A DNA stretch of 64,000 bases, taken from the NCBI RefSeq assembly GCF_009796805.1, contig NZ_CP047029.1, forward strand, positions 62,001 to 126,000, in the 5' to 3' direction. The translations under genes and the position numbers were made by a program. Of this stretch, positions 35,947 through 44,186 are shown piece after piece; the stretch's first letter is position 1; each line of letters opens with the position of its first letter. Under the pieces are notes generated by a model. It did not search any database, was not told the origin of the DNA, and saw only the letters and a program-made list of their open reading frames with translations. The DNA is from Algibacter sp. L1A34. Its GTDB lineage: Bacteria; Bacteroidota; Bacteroidia; Flavobacteriales; Flavobacteriaceae.

Positions 35947-35965
35947 TATATTTCAAATTTAGAGA

Positions 35966-37273
35966 CTATCCTCCAAAATCATCAAATCGAATGTGTTCAT
36001 CTGGGATACCAAAATCTTCACCCATTTTTTGAACAGCTTTATTCATTAATGGAGGTCCACAGAAGTATAATTCTATATCTTCTGGAGACTCATGTAATGA
36101 CAAATAATTATCGATAACACAGTTGTGAATGAAACCTACAAAACCATCACCTGGGGCATCAATATTTTCTTTTACTTTCCAGTTATCTTCTTCCATTGGT
36201 TCAGATAATGCTAAGTAAAATTTAAAATTAGGAAAATCTTTCTCTAACTCACGGAAATGCTCTAAATAGAATAACTCACGTTTAGAACGTCCACCATACC
36301 AATAAGTCACTTTTCTTCCAGTCTTTAAAGTTCTGAATAAATGATATAAATGAGAACGCATTGGAGCCATACCTGCACCACCACCTACGTATAGCATTTC
36401 GCTATCAGATTCATTAATAAAGAATTCACCGTAAGGTCCTGAAATTGTTACTTTATCTCCTGGTTTTTGGTTGAATATGTAAGACGAAGCTATACCTGGA
36501 TTTACATCCATCCAACCACCTTTGGCGCGATCAAACGGCGGGCAAGCCACACGTACGTTTAACATAATCTCACGTCCTTCAGCAGGGTAAGAAGCCATAG
36601 AATAGGCTCTTTCAATTGTTTCCGTATTCTTCATGACCAATGGCCATAATTTAAATTTTTCCCATTCTGCTTGAAACTTATCTGGCGTTTCATGTTCTTC
36701 AGGATGCGCTGTAATATCCATATCAGAATACTTTACTTCACATGGAGGAATTTCAATTTGAATATATCCACCTGCTTTGTAACCCATATCTTCCGGGATC
36801 TCAACTACAAATTCTTTAATGAAAGATGCCACGTTATAGTTACGCACTACAACAGCTTCCCATTTCTTAATTCCAAATACTTCTTCTGGAATAGTGATAT
36901 CCATGTCTTGTTTCACTTTAACTTGACAAGCTAAACGAACACCATGTTGTAATTCCTTTCTTGTAAAGTGAGGCACTTCGGTTGGTAAAGCTTCACCTCC
37001 ACCAGAATTTACGTGACATTCACATTGAATACAAGTTCCACCACCACCACAGGCAGATGGTAAAAATATTTTAGCATTCCCTAACGTGGTAAGTAAACTA
37101 GCTCCAGAAGCTACTTCTATTTCCTTTTCACCATTAATCGTTATTTTTACTGGTCCTGATGGTGATAGTTTTTGTTTTACAACTAATAATAAACCAACTA
37201 GTAAAAGCGTAATAATTAAAAAAGCAATTACTGTTACTACTATTGTTCCTGTTGTACTTGCGGCTAATATCAT
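35966..37273 (-). CDS. nqrF: Na+-translocating NADH:quinone reductase subunit F
   Basis: The 435-residue subunit is the NADH-oxidising entry of the sodium pump. It has one N-terminal membrane helix (about 8-32), a 2Fe-2S ferredoxin domain with Cys75, Cys81, Cys84 and Cys116 (LPSACGGGGTCIQCECHV, RLACQVKV), an FAD domain with RAYSMASYP and GPYGEFF, and an NADH domain with MLYVGGGAGMAPMRSHL and ELYFCGPPLMNKAV. It is the last gene of the nqrABCDEF operon, starting one base past the nqrE stop. Confidence 0.98.
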   Translation of the reverse strand: MILAASTTGTIVVTVIAFLIITLLLVGLLLVVKQKLSPSGPVKITINGEKEIEVASGASLLTTLGNAKIFLPSACGGGGTCIQCECHVNSGGGEALPTEVPHFTRKELQHGVRLACQVKVKQDMDITIPEEVFGIKKWEAVVVRNYNVASFIKEFVVEIPEDMGYKAGGYIQIEIPPCEVKYSDMDITAHPEEHETPDKFQAEWEKFKLWPLVMKNTETIERAYSMASYPAEGREIMLNVRVACPPFDRAKGGWMDVNPGIASSYIFNQKPGDKVTISGPYGEFFINESDSEMLYVGGGAGMAPMRSHLYHLFRTLKTGRKVTYWYGGRSKRELFYLEHFRELEKDFPNFKFYLALSEPMEEDNWKVKENIDAPGDGFVGFIHNCVIDNYLSLHESPEDIELYFCGPPLMNKAVQKMGEDFGIPDEHIRFDDFGG

Positions 37274-37274
37274 A

Positions 37275-37988
37275 TTACTCGTTTACTTTTATGTTGTTAG
37301 CTAACACTTCTTTGTTATCCTTTGTAGAATCTACTTTTGCAGTTTTTTCTTCTTTTGGTGCTTCTTCATCACCTCCAGTTAACATTCCTCCAAAACTCAT
37401 GAATCCAATCGCCATTAAACCAGTAATGATGAATGTAATTCCTAAACCTCTTAATGCTGGTGGCACGTTAGAATATCTAATTTTTTCACGAATAGCGGCT
37501 ATCGCTAAAATCGCTAAAAACCATCCAATTCCAGAACCTACACCGTAAACAGTTGCTAATCCTAAAGTTGGTATTTCACGAGATTGCATAAATAATGAAC
37601 CTCCTAAAATGGCACAGTTTACAGCAATTAATGGTAAAAATATACCTAATGAATTGTACAATGATGGAGAGAATTTCTCGACCACTATTTCTACTAATTG
37701 TACCATGGTTGCAATAGTTGCAATAAACATGATAAACGATAGGAAACTTAAATCGTAACTTGCATATTCCTCACCTAACCAAGATAAAGCACCTGGTTGC
37801 AATAAATACTGATCTAATAACCAGTTTAAAGGCACGGTAATAGCCAATACAAAAATTACGGCTGCTCCTAAACCTACAGCTGTACTCACTTTTTTAGATA
37901 CCGCAAGGTAAGAACACATTCCTAAGAACGTGGCAAATACCATGTTATCGATAAATATTGATTTAAAAAATAACTCTATATGTTCCAT
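37275..37988 (-). CDS. nqrE: Na+-translocating NADH:quinone reductase subunit E
   Basis: The 237-residue membrane subunit has six predicted helices and the NqrD/E family pattern [41 protein letters not shown], with [14 protein letters not shown] in the middle; the Cys in MCSYL and NCAILG are the positions that hold the membrane Fe-S centre between NqrD and NqrE. After the last helix there is a charged C-terminal tail of about 35 residues ([19 protein letters not shown]...), longer than typical proteobacterial NqrE. It lies 76 bp downstream of nqrD. Confidence 0.97.
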   Translation of the reverse strand: MEHIELFFKSIFIDNMVFATFLGMCSYLAVSKKVSTAVGLGAAVIFVLAITVPLNWLLDQYLLQPGALSWLGEEYASYDLSFLSFIMFIATIATMVQLVEIVVEKFSPSLYNSLGIFLPLIAVNCAILGGSLFMQSREIPTLGLATVYGVGSGIGWFLAILAIAAIREKIRYSNVPPALRGLGITFIITGLMAIGFMSFGGMLTGGDEEAPKEEKTAKVDSTKDNKEVLANNIKVNE

Positions 37989-38064
37989 ATTTCTTTAGTT
38001 ATTGATTATTTAATAATTGTTACTTGTTATAAAAAAACCCGTCACAACTACTAGTAACCAAATT

Positions 38065-38712
38065 TTAATGATCTTCTACTAATGCTGTATTTCTACTACG
38101 TTGAATCCAAATAATAATACCAACTACAATTAAAGCCATTGGAGATAATAACATAAAACCGTTATTCTCGTAACCTAAAGCATATAATCCTGTTTTTTCG
38201 ATTGGATCTCCTAAAACTTTAAATCCTAATAGTGTTCCAGAACCTAAAAGTTCTCTAAAGAATCCTACTAGAATAAGAATTAAACCGTAACCAGCTGCAT
38301 TACCAATACCATCAAGGAAAGATCTCCAAGGTTTATTTGCCAGAGCAAAAGCCTCAAAACGTCCCATAATAATACAGTTTGTAATAATTAATCCAACAAA
38401 TACCGAAAGCGTTTTACTTAACTCGTAAGCAAATGCCTTTAATACTTGATCTACTATAATTACCAAAGCTGCAACAACAACCAATTGTACAATAATTCTA
38501 ATTTTTGAAGGAATAATATTTCTCATTAAAGAAATAACAACGTTCCCAATAGCTAACACGGCCATTACTGAAACAGCCATTACAATAGATGCTTTTAACT
38601 CAGCAGTAATTGCTAAAGCAGAACAAATACCAAGAACTTGAATAGTAATTGGGTTATTATCCGCTAATGGATCTGTGATTAACTTGGCGTCTTTTTTTGA
38701 TAAAAGTCCCAT
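38065..38712 (-). CDS. nqrD: Na+-translocating NADH:quinone reductase subunit D
   Basis: The 215-residue membrane subunit has six helices and the family pattern KDAKLITDPLADNNPITIQVLGICSALAITAELK near the N terminus and VGLIITNCIIMGRFEAFALANKP in the middle. The Cys of GICSAL and TNCIIM pair with those of NqrE in the buried Fe-S centre. It lies 3 bp downstream of nqrC in the operon. Confidence 0.97.
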   Translation of the reverse strand: MGLLSKKDAKLITDPLADNNPITIQVLGICSALAITAELKASIVMAVSVMAVLAIGNVVISLMRNIIPSKIRIIVQLVVVAALVIIVDQVLKAFAYELSKTLSVFVGLIITNCIIMGRFEAFALANKPWRSFLDGIGNAAGYGLILILVGFFRELLGSGTLLGFKVLGDPIEKTGLYALGYENNGFMLLSPMALIVVGIIIWIQRSRNTALVEDH

Positions 38713-38715
38713 AAA

Positions 38716-39465
38716 TTAATTGTTTTTTAAGTTTTTGAAGAACGGTACGTATAGCTTTAAATCGCTTTTTATCATTGCTGAAACCCCATTACCTGTAATA
38801 GTAGCTCCTGCAATAGCATCGACTTCGTTATCTGTTTTATCATCGTTTTTTGGATCGGCATTACTTTTAGAAACATCAATACCTTTAAAACGATCTGAGT
38901 TATCTAACAAATGCTCACCAATAAAATCGTCCATAAAAAAACGTTGCTTAATATTAGCTCCTAAACCAGGCGTTTCTCCTTTGTGATCAAAATAAGCACC
39001 TTGTATTACCATGTTTTCGTCCATAGCAACGTAAGCCCAAATAGCATCCCAAAGACCTTTACCACGAATTGGCGCAATGTAAAATGTTTTACCATCCTTT
39101 ACACCTTCTAATAAAGGTAACCGTCTAGCAATACCAGCTTTCGCATTGGTTTGTTCTTTTTTAACATCAATTAAATAAGCTTCATCATCCTCGGTAACTT
39201 TACCATCTTGAATAACCAATTGTTTTTTAATGTATTTTTTAAACAAGTCTGGCGCTTTATCTGTTGACACAAAATTAGCACTAGTTTCATCATTCTCATT
39301 TACGCCCATAGCATACAAAATATTTTGTTGCTTTTCTAGACGTTTGTTTTCATCAATATTAGGTTTTAAAGATGATGCTGTAAATGCTAATAATGAACCT
39401 ACAACCAACACCATAACAACGGCGAAAATTATAGTATATGAATTTTTATCTGTTCTATTTTCCAT
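38716..39465 (-). CDS. nqrC: Na+-translocating NADH:quinone reductase subunit C
   Basis: The 249-residue subunit has one N-terminal membrane helix (about 10-32) and a periplasmic FMN-binding domain. The flavinylation site is Thr222 in DAIAGAT, which fits the ApbE target pattern Dxx[ST/A]GAT. Nearby HKGETPGLGANI is also characteristic. FMN attachment would be done by the apbE product encoded at 29986-30981. The gene is 2 bp from nqrB. Confidence 0.97.
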   Translation of the reverse strand: MENRTDKNSYTIIFAVVMVLVVGSLLAFTASSLKPNIDENKRLEKQQNILYAMGVNENDETSANFVSTDKAPDLFKKYIKKQLVIQDGKVTEDDEAYLIDVKKEQTNAKAGIARRLPLLEGVKDGKTFYIAPIRGKGLWDAIWAYVAMDENMVIQGAYFDHKGETPGLGANIKQRFFMDDFIGEHLLDNSDRFKGIDVSKSNADPKNDDKTDNEVDAIAGATITGNGVSAMIKSDLKLYVPFFKNLKNN

Positions 39466-39467
39466 CG

Positions 39468-40694
39468 TTATGCAACTTTAGCTTTTAAACGTTTCATTCT
39501 TTTCTTCACATTTCCTTGAACCACATAATGGTCTATAGTTGGAGCAAACACATTCATTAATAGAATAGCTAACATCACACCTTCTGGATATGCTGGATTG
39601 AATACACGAATCATAATAGAAAGAAACCCTATTAAGAAACCATAAATCCATTTTCCTTTATTGGTTTGCGACGCCGTAACTGGGTCGGTAGCCATAAACA
39701 CGGTACCAAAAGCAAAACCACCAATAAGTAAGTGATGCCAAAATTCAGTACTCATTAATCCATAAAACTTACTTGTTTCAGTAATCCAACCAGAACTTAC
39801 AACACCATTAAAAATTAAGCCCATAACTAATGCGCCAACACATGATGATAACATAATTTTCCAGCTTCCAATTTTAGAAAACACTAAAAACAAACCACCT
39901 AAAATAATAAGTAGTGTTGAAGTTTCTCCAACTGAACCAGGGATAAAACCAAAGAACATATCGGCAACAGAATGTGTAACCGCTTTCCCTTGTGCTAAAG
40001 TCCCCAAAATAGTTTCTCCAGAAATGGCATCTAAATTAGCTCCAGCAGCAATTTCTTTTGTTCTTTCAACTGCACCTTCAACCCAAACTTTATCTCCAGA
40101 CATCCAAGTAGGATATGCAAAGAATAAAAAGGCTCTAATTGTTAATGCTGGATTTAAGATATTCATCCCAGTACCACCAAAAACTTCTTTTCCGATAACA
40201 ACACCAAAGATAACAGCAACGGCCAACATCCATAAAGGAATATCAATTGGCACAATTAATGGCACTAACATACCTGTTACTAAATAACCTTCTTCAACTT
40301 CGTGATTTTTTATTACCGCGAATAAGAATTCAATTCCTAAACCAACACCGTAAGAAACAATTACTAAAGGAATGATTTTCCAAAAACCAATAATAAAGTT
40401 ATCAAAAGCCCAAAATTCTGGACTAAAGAAACCTGCCGTTACAGCTTGAACTTCTCCAACCTGTAAGTTATGTTGATAACCAGCGTTAAACATACCAAAC
40501 AATAAACATGGCACCATAGCCATAATTACTGTATTCATAGTACGCTTTAAATCGTCGGCTGCTTTTATATGAGTTCCATTATGTGTGGTCTCATTTGGTA
40601 AGTATAAAAAGGTATGGATTGCATTAAATGCAGGTGCCATTTTTGTCCCTTTATACTTTTGCTTTAATTTATGTAAATTATTTTTTAAACCCAT
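39468..40694 (-). CDS. nqrB: Na+-translocating NADH:quinone reductase subunit B
   Basis: The 408-residue membrane subunit has about ten helices and takes part in Na+ transport and quinone reduction. N-terminal HTFLYLPNETTHNGTHIKAADDLKRTMNTV is family-typical. The likely FMN attachment site is Thr228 in DAISGET; here Glu replaces the usual Ala before the Thr of the SGAT pattern. NPALTIRAFLFFAYP and FMATDPVTASQTNKGKW are also conserved. Its ATG overlaps the nqrA stop by one base (TAATG), implying translational coupling. Confidence 0.97.
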   Translation of the reverse strand: MGLKNNLHKLKQKYKGTKMAPAFNAIHTFLYLPNETTHNGTHIKAADDLKRTMNTVIMAMVPCLLFGMFNAGYQHNLQVGEVQAVTAGFFSPEFWAFDNFIIGFWKIIPLVIVSYGVGLGIEFLFAVIKNHEVEEGYLVTGMLVPLIVPIDIPLWMLAVAVIFGVVIGKEVFGGTGMNILNPALTIRAFLFFAYPTWMSGDKVWVEGAVERTKEIAAGANLDAISGETILGTLAQGKAVTHSVADMFFGFIPGSVGETSTLLIILGGLFLVFSKIGSWKIMLSSCVGALVMGLIFNGVVSSGWITETSKFYGLMSTEFWHHLLIGGFAFGTVFMATDPVTASQTNKGKWIYGFLIGFLSIMIRVFNPAYPEGVMLAILLMNVFAPTIDHYVVQGNVKKRMKRLKAKVA

Positions 40695-42046
40695 TATCCT
40701 ATTTCTTTAAGCATTAAGTCTAAACCTTCTCTAATAATTTTTTGATGCGGTTGTTTAGATACACATACAAACTCGGTTAAGGCGAAATCTTCAGGTGCAA
40801 CTTCGTACATTCCTAAAACTTCCATTTCATCTAAATCTTTATACATACAAGCTTTTAAAATTTGCATTGGATAAATATCTAAAGGAAAAACCTCTTCGTA
40901 AACACCTGTAGTAACAAAAGCACGATGCTCACCATTAGTGTTGGTGTTTAAATCGTATTTTTTTGTTTTACTTAACCAAGAAAATGTTAAGGCTCTAGAC
41001 GTAGAAATTTTATTGAAGACAGGTTTAGTCCATCCAAAAAACTCATAATCATCACCTTCAGGAATAACAGATATTACATTACTGTAATAGTCTAAATTTC
41101 CGTCTGGTTGAATTTGTTTTCCTGATAACACATTTCCAGAAATAACACGATCGTTACCTTCTTTAGAAACACCTTTATCGTAAATAATGGTAGAAATTTC
41201 ACTACCAATAATAGTTTTAAAATATCTTGGTTTTTCAACCGAAGAGCCAGCTAAAGCTACAATACGTTCTGCATTAAACTTACCAGTTAATAAAAGTTCC
41301 CCAATAATAACCAAGTCTTGAGCATTTACCGTCCAAACTACTTCGCCTTTATTTACAGGATCCACTTTATTAATTAGTGTACCAACATTCCCAGATGGGT
41401 GTGGTCCAGAAACTTTATGAGTAGTAACACCTGTTAAACCAGCAAGAGGTGAACTAGAGGTACCAACTGAAATATGCACAGCACCTTCCGTTAGTTTACC
41501 TAAAGCAGTTACCGCAGCTTGCAATTCAGCTTCTTTACCTTTTAAAGTAAAGTCTAAATCGGCAGCCAATGGTGCGCTAGCATAACCCGAAATAAATATC
41601 GCTTTTGACGATTTATTTGGATTTGCAATAACATCATAAGGGCGTTGTTTTACAAACGGCCAGCATCCTGATGCTAACAAATGTGCTTTTACAGATTCCG
41701 CTGTGGCACTACTTAAATCAAATTTTCCTAAATCTGCAAAAACTTGCGATTTATCAGCTTCAATTTTAATAGCATCTAGGCGTCGTTTTGGTCCACGCTG
41801 TACTTCAATCACTTTCCCTGAAACTGGCGATAAAAACATTACCGAGTCTTGGGATTTATCGAAAAACAAAGTATCCCCAGCTTTTACTGAAGTACCTTCT
41901 TTTGCAACAAGTTTTGGAATTACGCCGTGAAAATCCTCTGGCCTTATAGTGTAGTAGTTACTAATAATCGCTTGTTCAACGGTTTTATCAGCTTCACCTA
42001 TAAGTTTAATGTCCAGACCTTTTTTAATACGAATGTCGTTTGACAT
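40694..42046 (-). CDS. nqrA: Na+-translocating NADH:quinone reductase subunit A
   Basis: The 450-residue cytosolic subunit shows KKGLDIKLIGEADKTVEQAI at the start, KLVAKEGTSVKAGDTLFFDK, GKVIEVQRGPKRRLDAIKIE, PFVKQRPYDVIANP, and GPHPSGNVGTLINKVDPVNKGEVVWTVNAQDLVIIG. It lacks cofactors but contributes to the quinone-binding region. It is the first gene of nqrABCDEF. A TATTTTTG -7 box lies 39 bp upstream. Confidence 0.97.
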   Translation of the reverse strand: MSNDIRIKKGLDIKLIGEADKTVEQAIISNYYTIRPEDFHGVIPKLVAKEGTSVKAGDTLFFDKSQDSVMFLSPVSGKVIEVQRGPKRRLDAIKIEADKSQVFADLGKFDLSSATAESVKAHLLASGCWPFVKQRPYDVIANPNKSSKAIFISGYASAPLAADLDFTLKGKEAELQAAVTALGKLTEGAVHISVGTSSSPLAGLTGVTTHKVSGPHPSGNVGTLINKVDPVNKGEVVWTVNAQDLVIIGELLLTGKFNAERIVALAGSSVEKPRYFKTIIGSEISTIIYDKGVSKEGNDRVISGNVLSGKQIQPDGNLDYYSNVISVIPEGDDYEFFGWTKPVFNKISTSRALTFSWLSKTKKYDLNTNTNGEHRAFVTTGVYEEVFPLDIYPMQILKACMYKDLDEMEVLGMYEVAPEDFALTEFVCVSKQPHQKIIREGLDLMLKEIG

Positions 42047-42084
42047 ATTTATTTTTATTGAAATTAGTTGTCTAAAAATCGGTG

Positions 42085-42092
42085 CAAAAATA
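42085..42092 (-). promoter_or_regulatory. Promoter -7 box of the nqr operon
   Basis: Leftward TATTTTTG is a perfect TAnnTTTG box, giving a leader of about 30-35 nt before nqrA. No operator was recognised around it. Confidence 0.55.
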
Positions 42093-42213
42093 CAAATAAA
42101 TACCTAAAATCTTCATCAAAAAAAAGCATATCATTTATTTATATCGATTCTAAATAAACAGATTTAATTAGGCATAGATTTTGTTTATATTTACACATAA
42201 AATTATAGCAAAT

Positions 42214-43464
42214 ATGAAATCTAAGGTAATAAAAACATTTCTTATAGCACTCCTCCCTTGTCTTATTTTTTCTCAAGTTGAAGAAGTAAGTCCTCCTGAT
42301 TTCATTAAAACCATCAATTTTAAAAGTAACACACCCGAAACCCAATTACCTATTTTAAAACTAGGCGAATATGTTGTTTTAGAATTCGACGCCTTAAATG
42401 GCGAAGAGGCAGACTACTACTATAAAATTGAACATTACAATTTCGACTGGACACCTTCCAACCTTATAAAATCTGAATTCTTAAATGGTTTCGATAATCA
42501 GCGTATTCGTGATTACGAAAATTCACTTAACACCTATCAAATATTTTCACATTACAAACTCACCATCCCAAACCAATTTACAAAAGGACTAAAAGTTTCT
42601 GGGAATTATATGATTTCTATTTTTAATGACGACGACGAATTAGTATTCTCTAGAAAATTCATGATTTATGAAGACAAAACCGCCGTTGGTGTAAGCGTAA
42701 AACGATCAAGAAACATTGAATTCATTGAAGAAAAACAACGAATAGAACTCCTAATTACCTCAAACAACATCCAGCTAAATAACCCAACACAAACTGTAAA
42801 AGCCGTCATTATTCAAAATAATAATTTAAACAACGTAATCGCGAATATTAAACCACAATACACCATTGGCAGCAAGCTTATATATAAATACGATAACGAA
42901 ACTAGTTTTTGGGCCGGCAATGAATTTCTCTTTTTCGAAAATAAAGATGTTCGCGCAGCCAACACCGGTATTCAGTTTATAGACCTTAAAGATATTTACC
43001 ATAATTACCTTTACACCAACATGGAACGCGCCAGTAAACCATACACATATAACCCAGATATTAACGGAAATTACTTAATAACCAATGTTGATGCAGATGA
43101 CGCTAGCATTGAGTCAGATTACGTTTGGATGCATTTTTCACTGTTAGGCGACGACTTTTTAACCAATAAGAACGTACATATATATGGAAACTTTAATAAT
43201 TACGCGATAAACGATAGCACCCGTATGATTTTCGATGAAGCAAATAACCGTTTTACAAACACCATGCTACTAAAGCAAGGGTTTTATAACTACAAATATA
43301 TTGTTGTCAACGATGACGGTACAATAAATGAAGGTGCCGTAAGCGGTAATTTCTGGCAAACTGAAAACAATTACAAAGTTCTAGTGTATTATCGCGATTT
43401 AGGTGCTCGATACGATAAAATCATTGGTTTAGGAGAAGCCAGCTCAGTGAACATCACAAATTAA
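42214..43464 (+). CDS. Type IX secretion system plug protein (DUF5103)
   Basis: The 416-residue exported protein begins MKSKVIKTFLIALLPCLIFSQ (signal peptide); a TTG-started frame from 42181 would precede it but spoils the signal sequence. It matches the DUF5103 family, whose member is the plug of the SprA translocon in gliding Bacteroidota: IKTINFKSNTPETQLPILKLGEYVVLEFDALNGEEADYYYKIEHYNFDWTPSNL, SEFLNGFDNQRI, and the closing FHFSLLGDD / YIYGNFNNYAINDSTRM-like region followed by NYKYIVVNDDG. It stands alone, divergent from nqr. Confidence 0.9.
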   Translation: MKSKVIKTFLIALLPCLIFSQVEEVSPPDFIKTINFKSNTPETQLPILKLGEYVVLEFDALNGEEADYYYKIEHYNFDWTPSNLIKSEFLNGFDNQRIRDYENSLNTYQIFSHYKLTIPNQFTKGLKVSGNYMISIFNDDDELVFSRKFMIYEDKTAVGVSVKRSRNIEFIEEKQRIELLITSNNIQLNNPTQTVKAVIIQNNNLNNVIANIKPQYTIGSKLIYKYDNETSFWAGNEFLFFENKDVRAANTGIQFIDLKDIYHNYLYTNMERASKPYTYNPDINGNYLITNVDADDASIESDYVWMHFSLLGDDFLTNKNVHIYGNFNNYAINDSTRMIFDEANNRFTNTMLLKQGFYNYKYIVVNDDGTINEGAVSGNFWQTENNYKVLVYYRDLGARYDKIIGLGEASSVNITN

Positions 43465-43599
43465 TACGCTAATTTTAGAAATTCAGCAAAATATAGGGTA
43501 AGAAATGCATTTCAACTAATTTATCAATCAAACCTGTTAAAATCGCTCACTAACTCTTTAATATTTATTATTTTAGCAACGTAAATTGCTTAATTACAT

Positions 43600-43986
43600 A
43601 TGGTACAACAAGTTACATGCGGCATAAAAATTTCGGTAGTTACAAACTTCGAAGGCTCATTTTATAAAAACTATAAAATGCAATATGCCTTTGCCTATAC
43701 CGTAACCATAGAAAACCAAAGTAAAGATTCCGTACAACTTTTTGCCCGCCACTGGGAGATTCTAGATGCCTTAAATAATGTAGAAACCGTAATTGGCGAA
43801 GGTGTAATAGGTAAAAAACCTGTTTTAAAACCAGGAGAATCACACACGTACACATCTGGCTGTTTGCTTAAATCGCCTTTTGGCGCTATGCAAGGGCACT
43901 ACAACATGGTCAATTTTACAACTACAAAAAAATTCCAAGTAACCATCCCTACATTTAAGTTGAGTGCTACTTTTGCTATCAATTAA
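43600..43986 (+). CDS. apaG: ApaG domain protein
   Basis: The 128-residue protein is a complete ApaG immunoglobulin-like domain: GIKISVVTNFEGSFYKNYKMQYAFAYTVTIENQSKDSVQLFARHWEILDA, VETVIGEGVIGKKPVLKPGESHTYTSGCLLKSPFGAMQGHYNMV. Members are linked to Mg/Co efflux phenotypes and nucleotide binding, but the biochemical role is not settled. It is followed by a dispersed repeat at 44009. Confidence 0.95.
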   Translation: MVQQVTCGIKISVVTNFEGSFYKNYKMQYAFAYTVTIENQSKDSVQLFARHWEILDALNNVETVIGEGVIGKKPVLKPGESHTYTSGCLLKSPFGAMQGHYNMVNFTTTKKFQVTIPTFKLSATFAIN

Positions 43987-44008
43987 TTTCTGAATTTATC
44001 TTATTTTG

Positions 44009-44163
44009 GCGTTACCCAAAAGGGTCGGGCTTTCCGCTATATCTTTATTTGTGCTATATTAATTACAGCTTTTAATAAACAAGCGTTAAAACCCCAATTA
44101 TATTCCTTTCAACAAAACAAAAGCTTAGCACAAAAAAGGATGCCGCATCAATCCCTAACGCAG
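44009..44163 (+). repeat. Two-block dispersed repeat, copy 1
   Basis: Block B (44009-44046) contains GTTACCC, GGGTCGGGC and TTTCCGCTATATCTTT. Block A (44131-44163) contains AAAAAAGGATGCCGC and ATCAATCCCTAACGC. Between them is a variable segment of about 85 bp whose ends form a 9-bp inverted repeat (TTTGTGCTA 44048-44056 with TAGCACAAA 44126-44134). Copies with different middle sequence lie at 51769-51932 and 63924 onward, both in reverse orientation. Confidence 0.65.
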
Positions 44164-44186
44164 GTTTCCACAGTGGTTTAATTATA

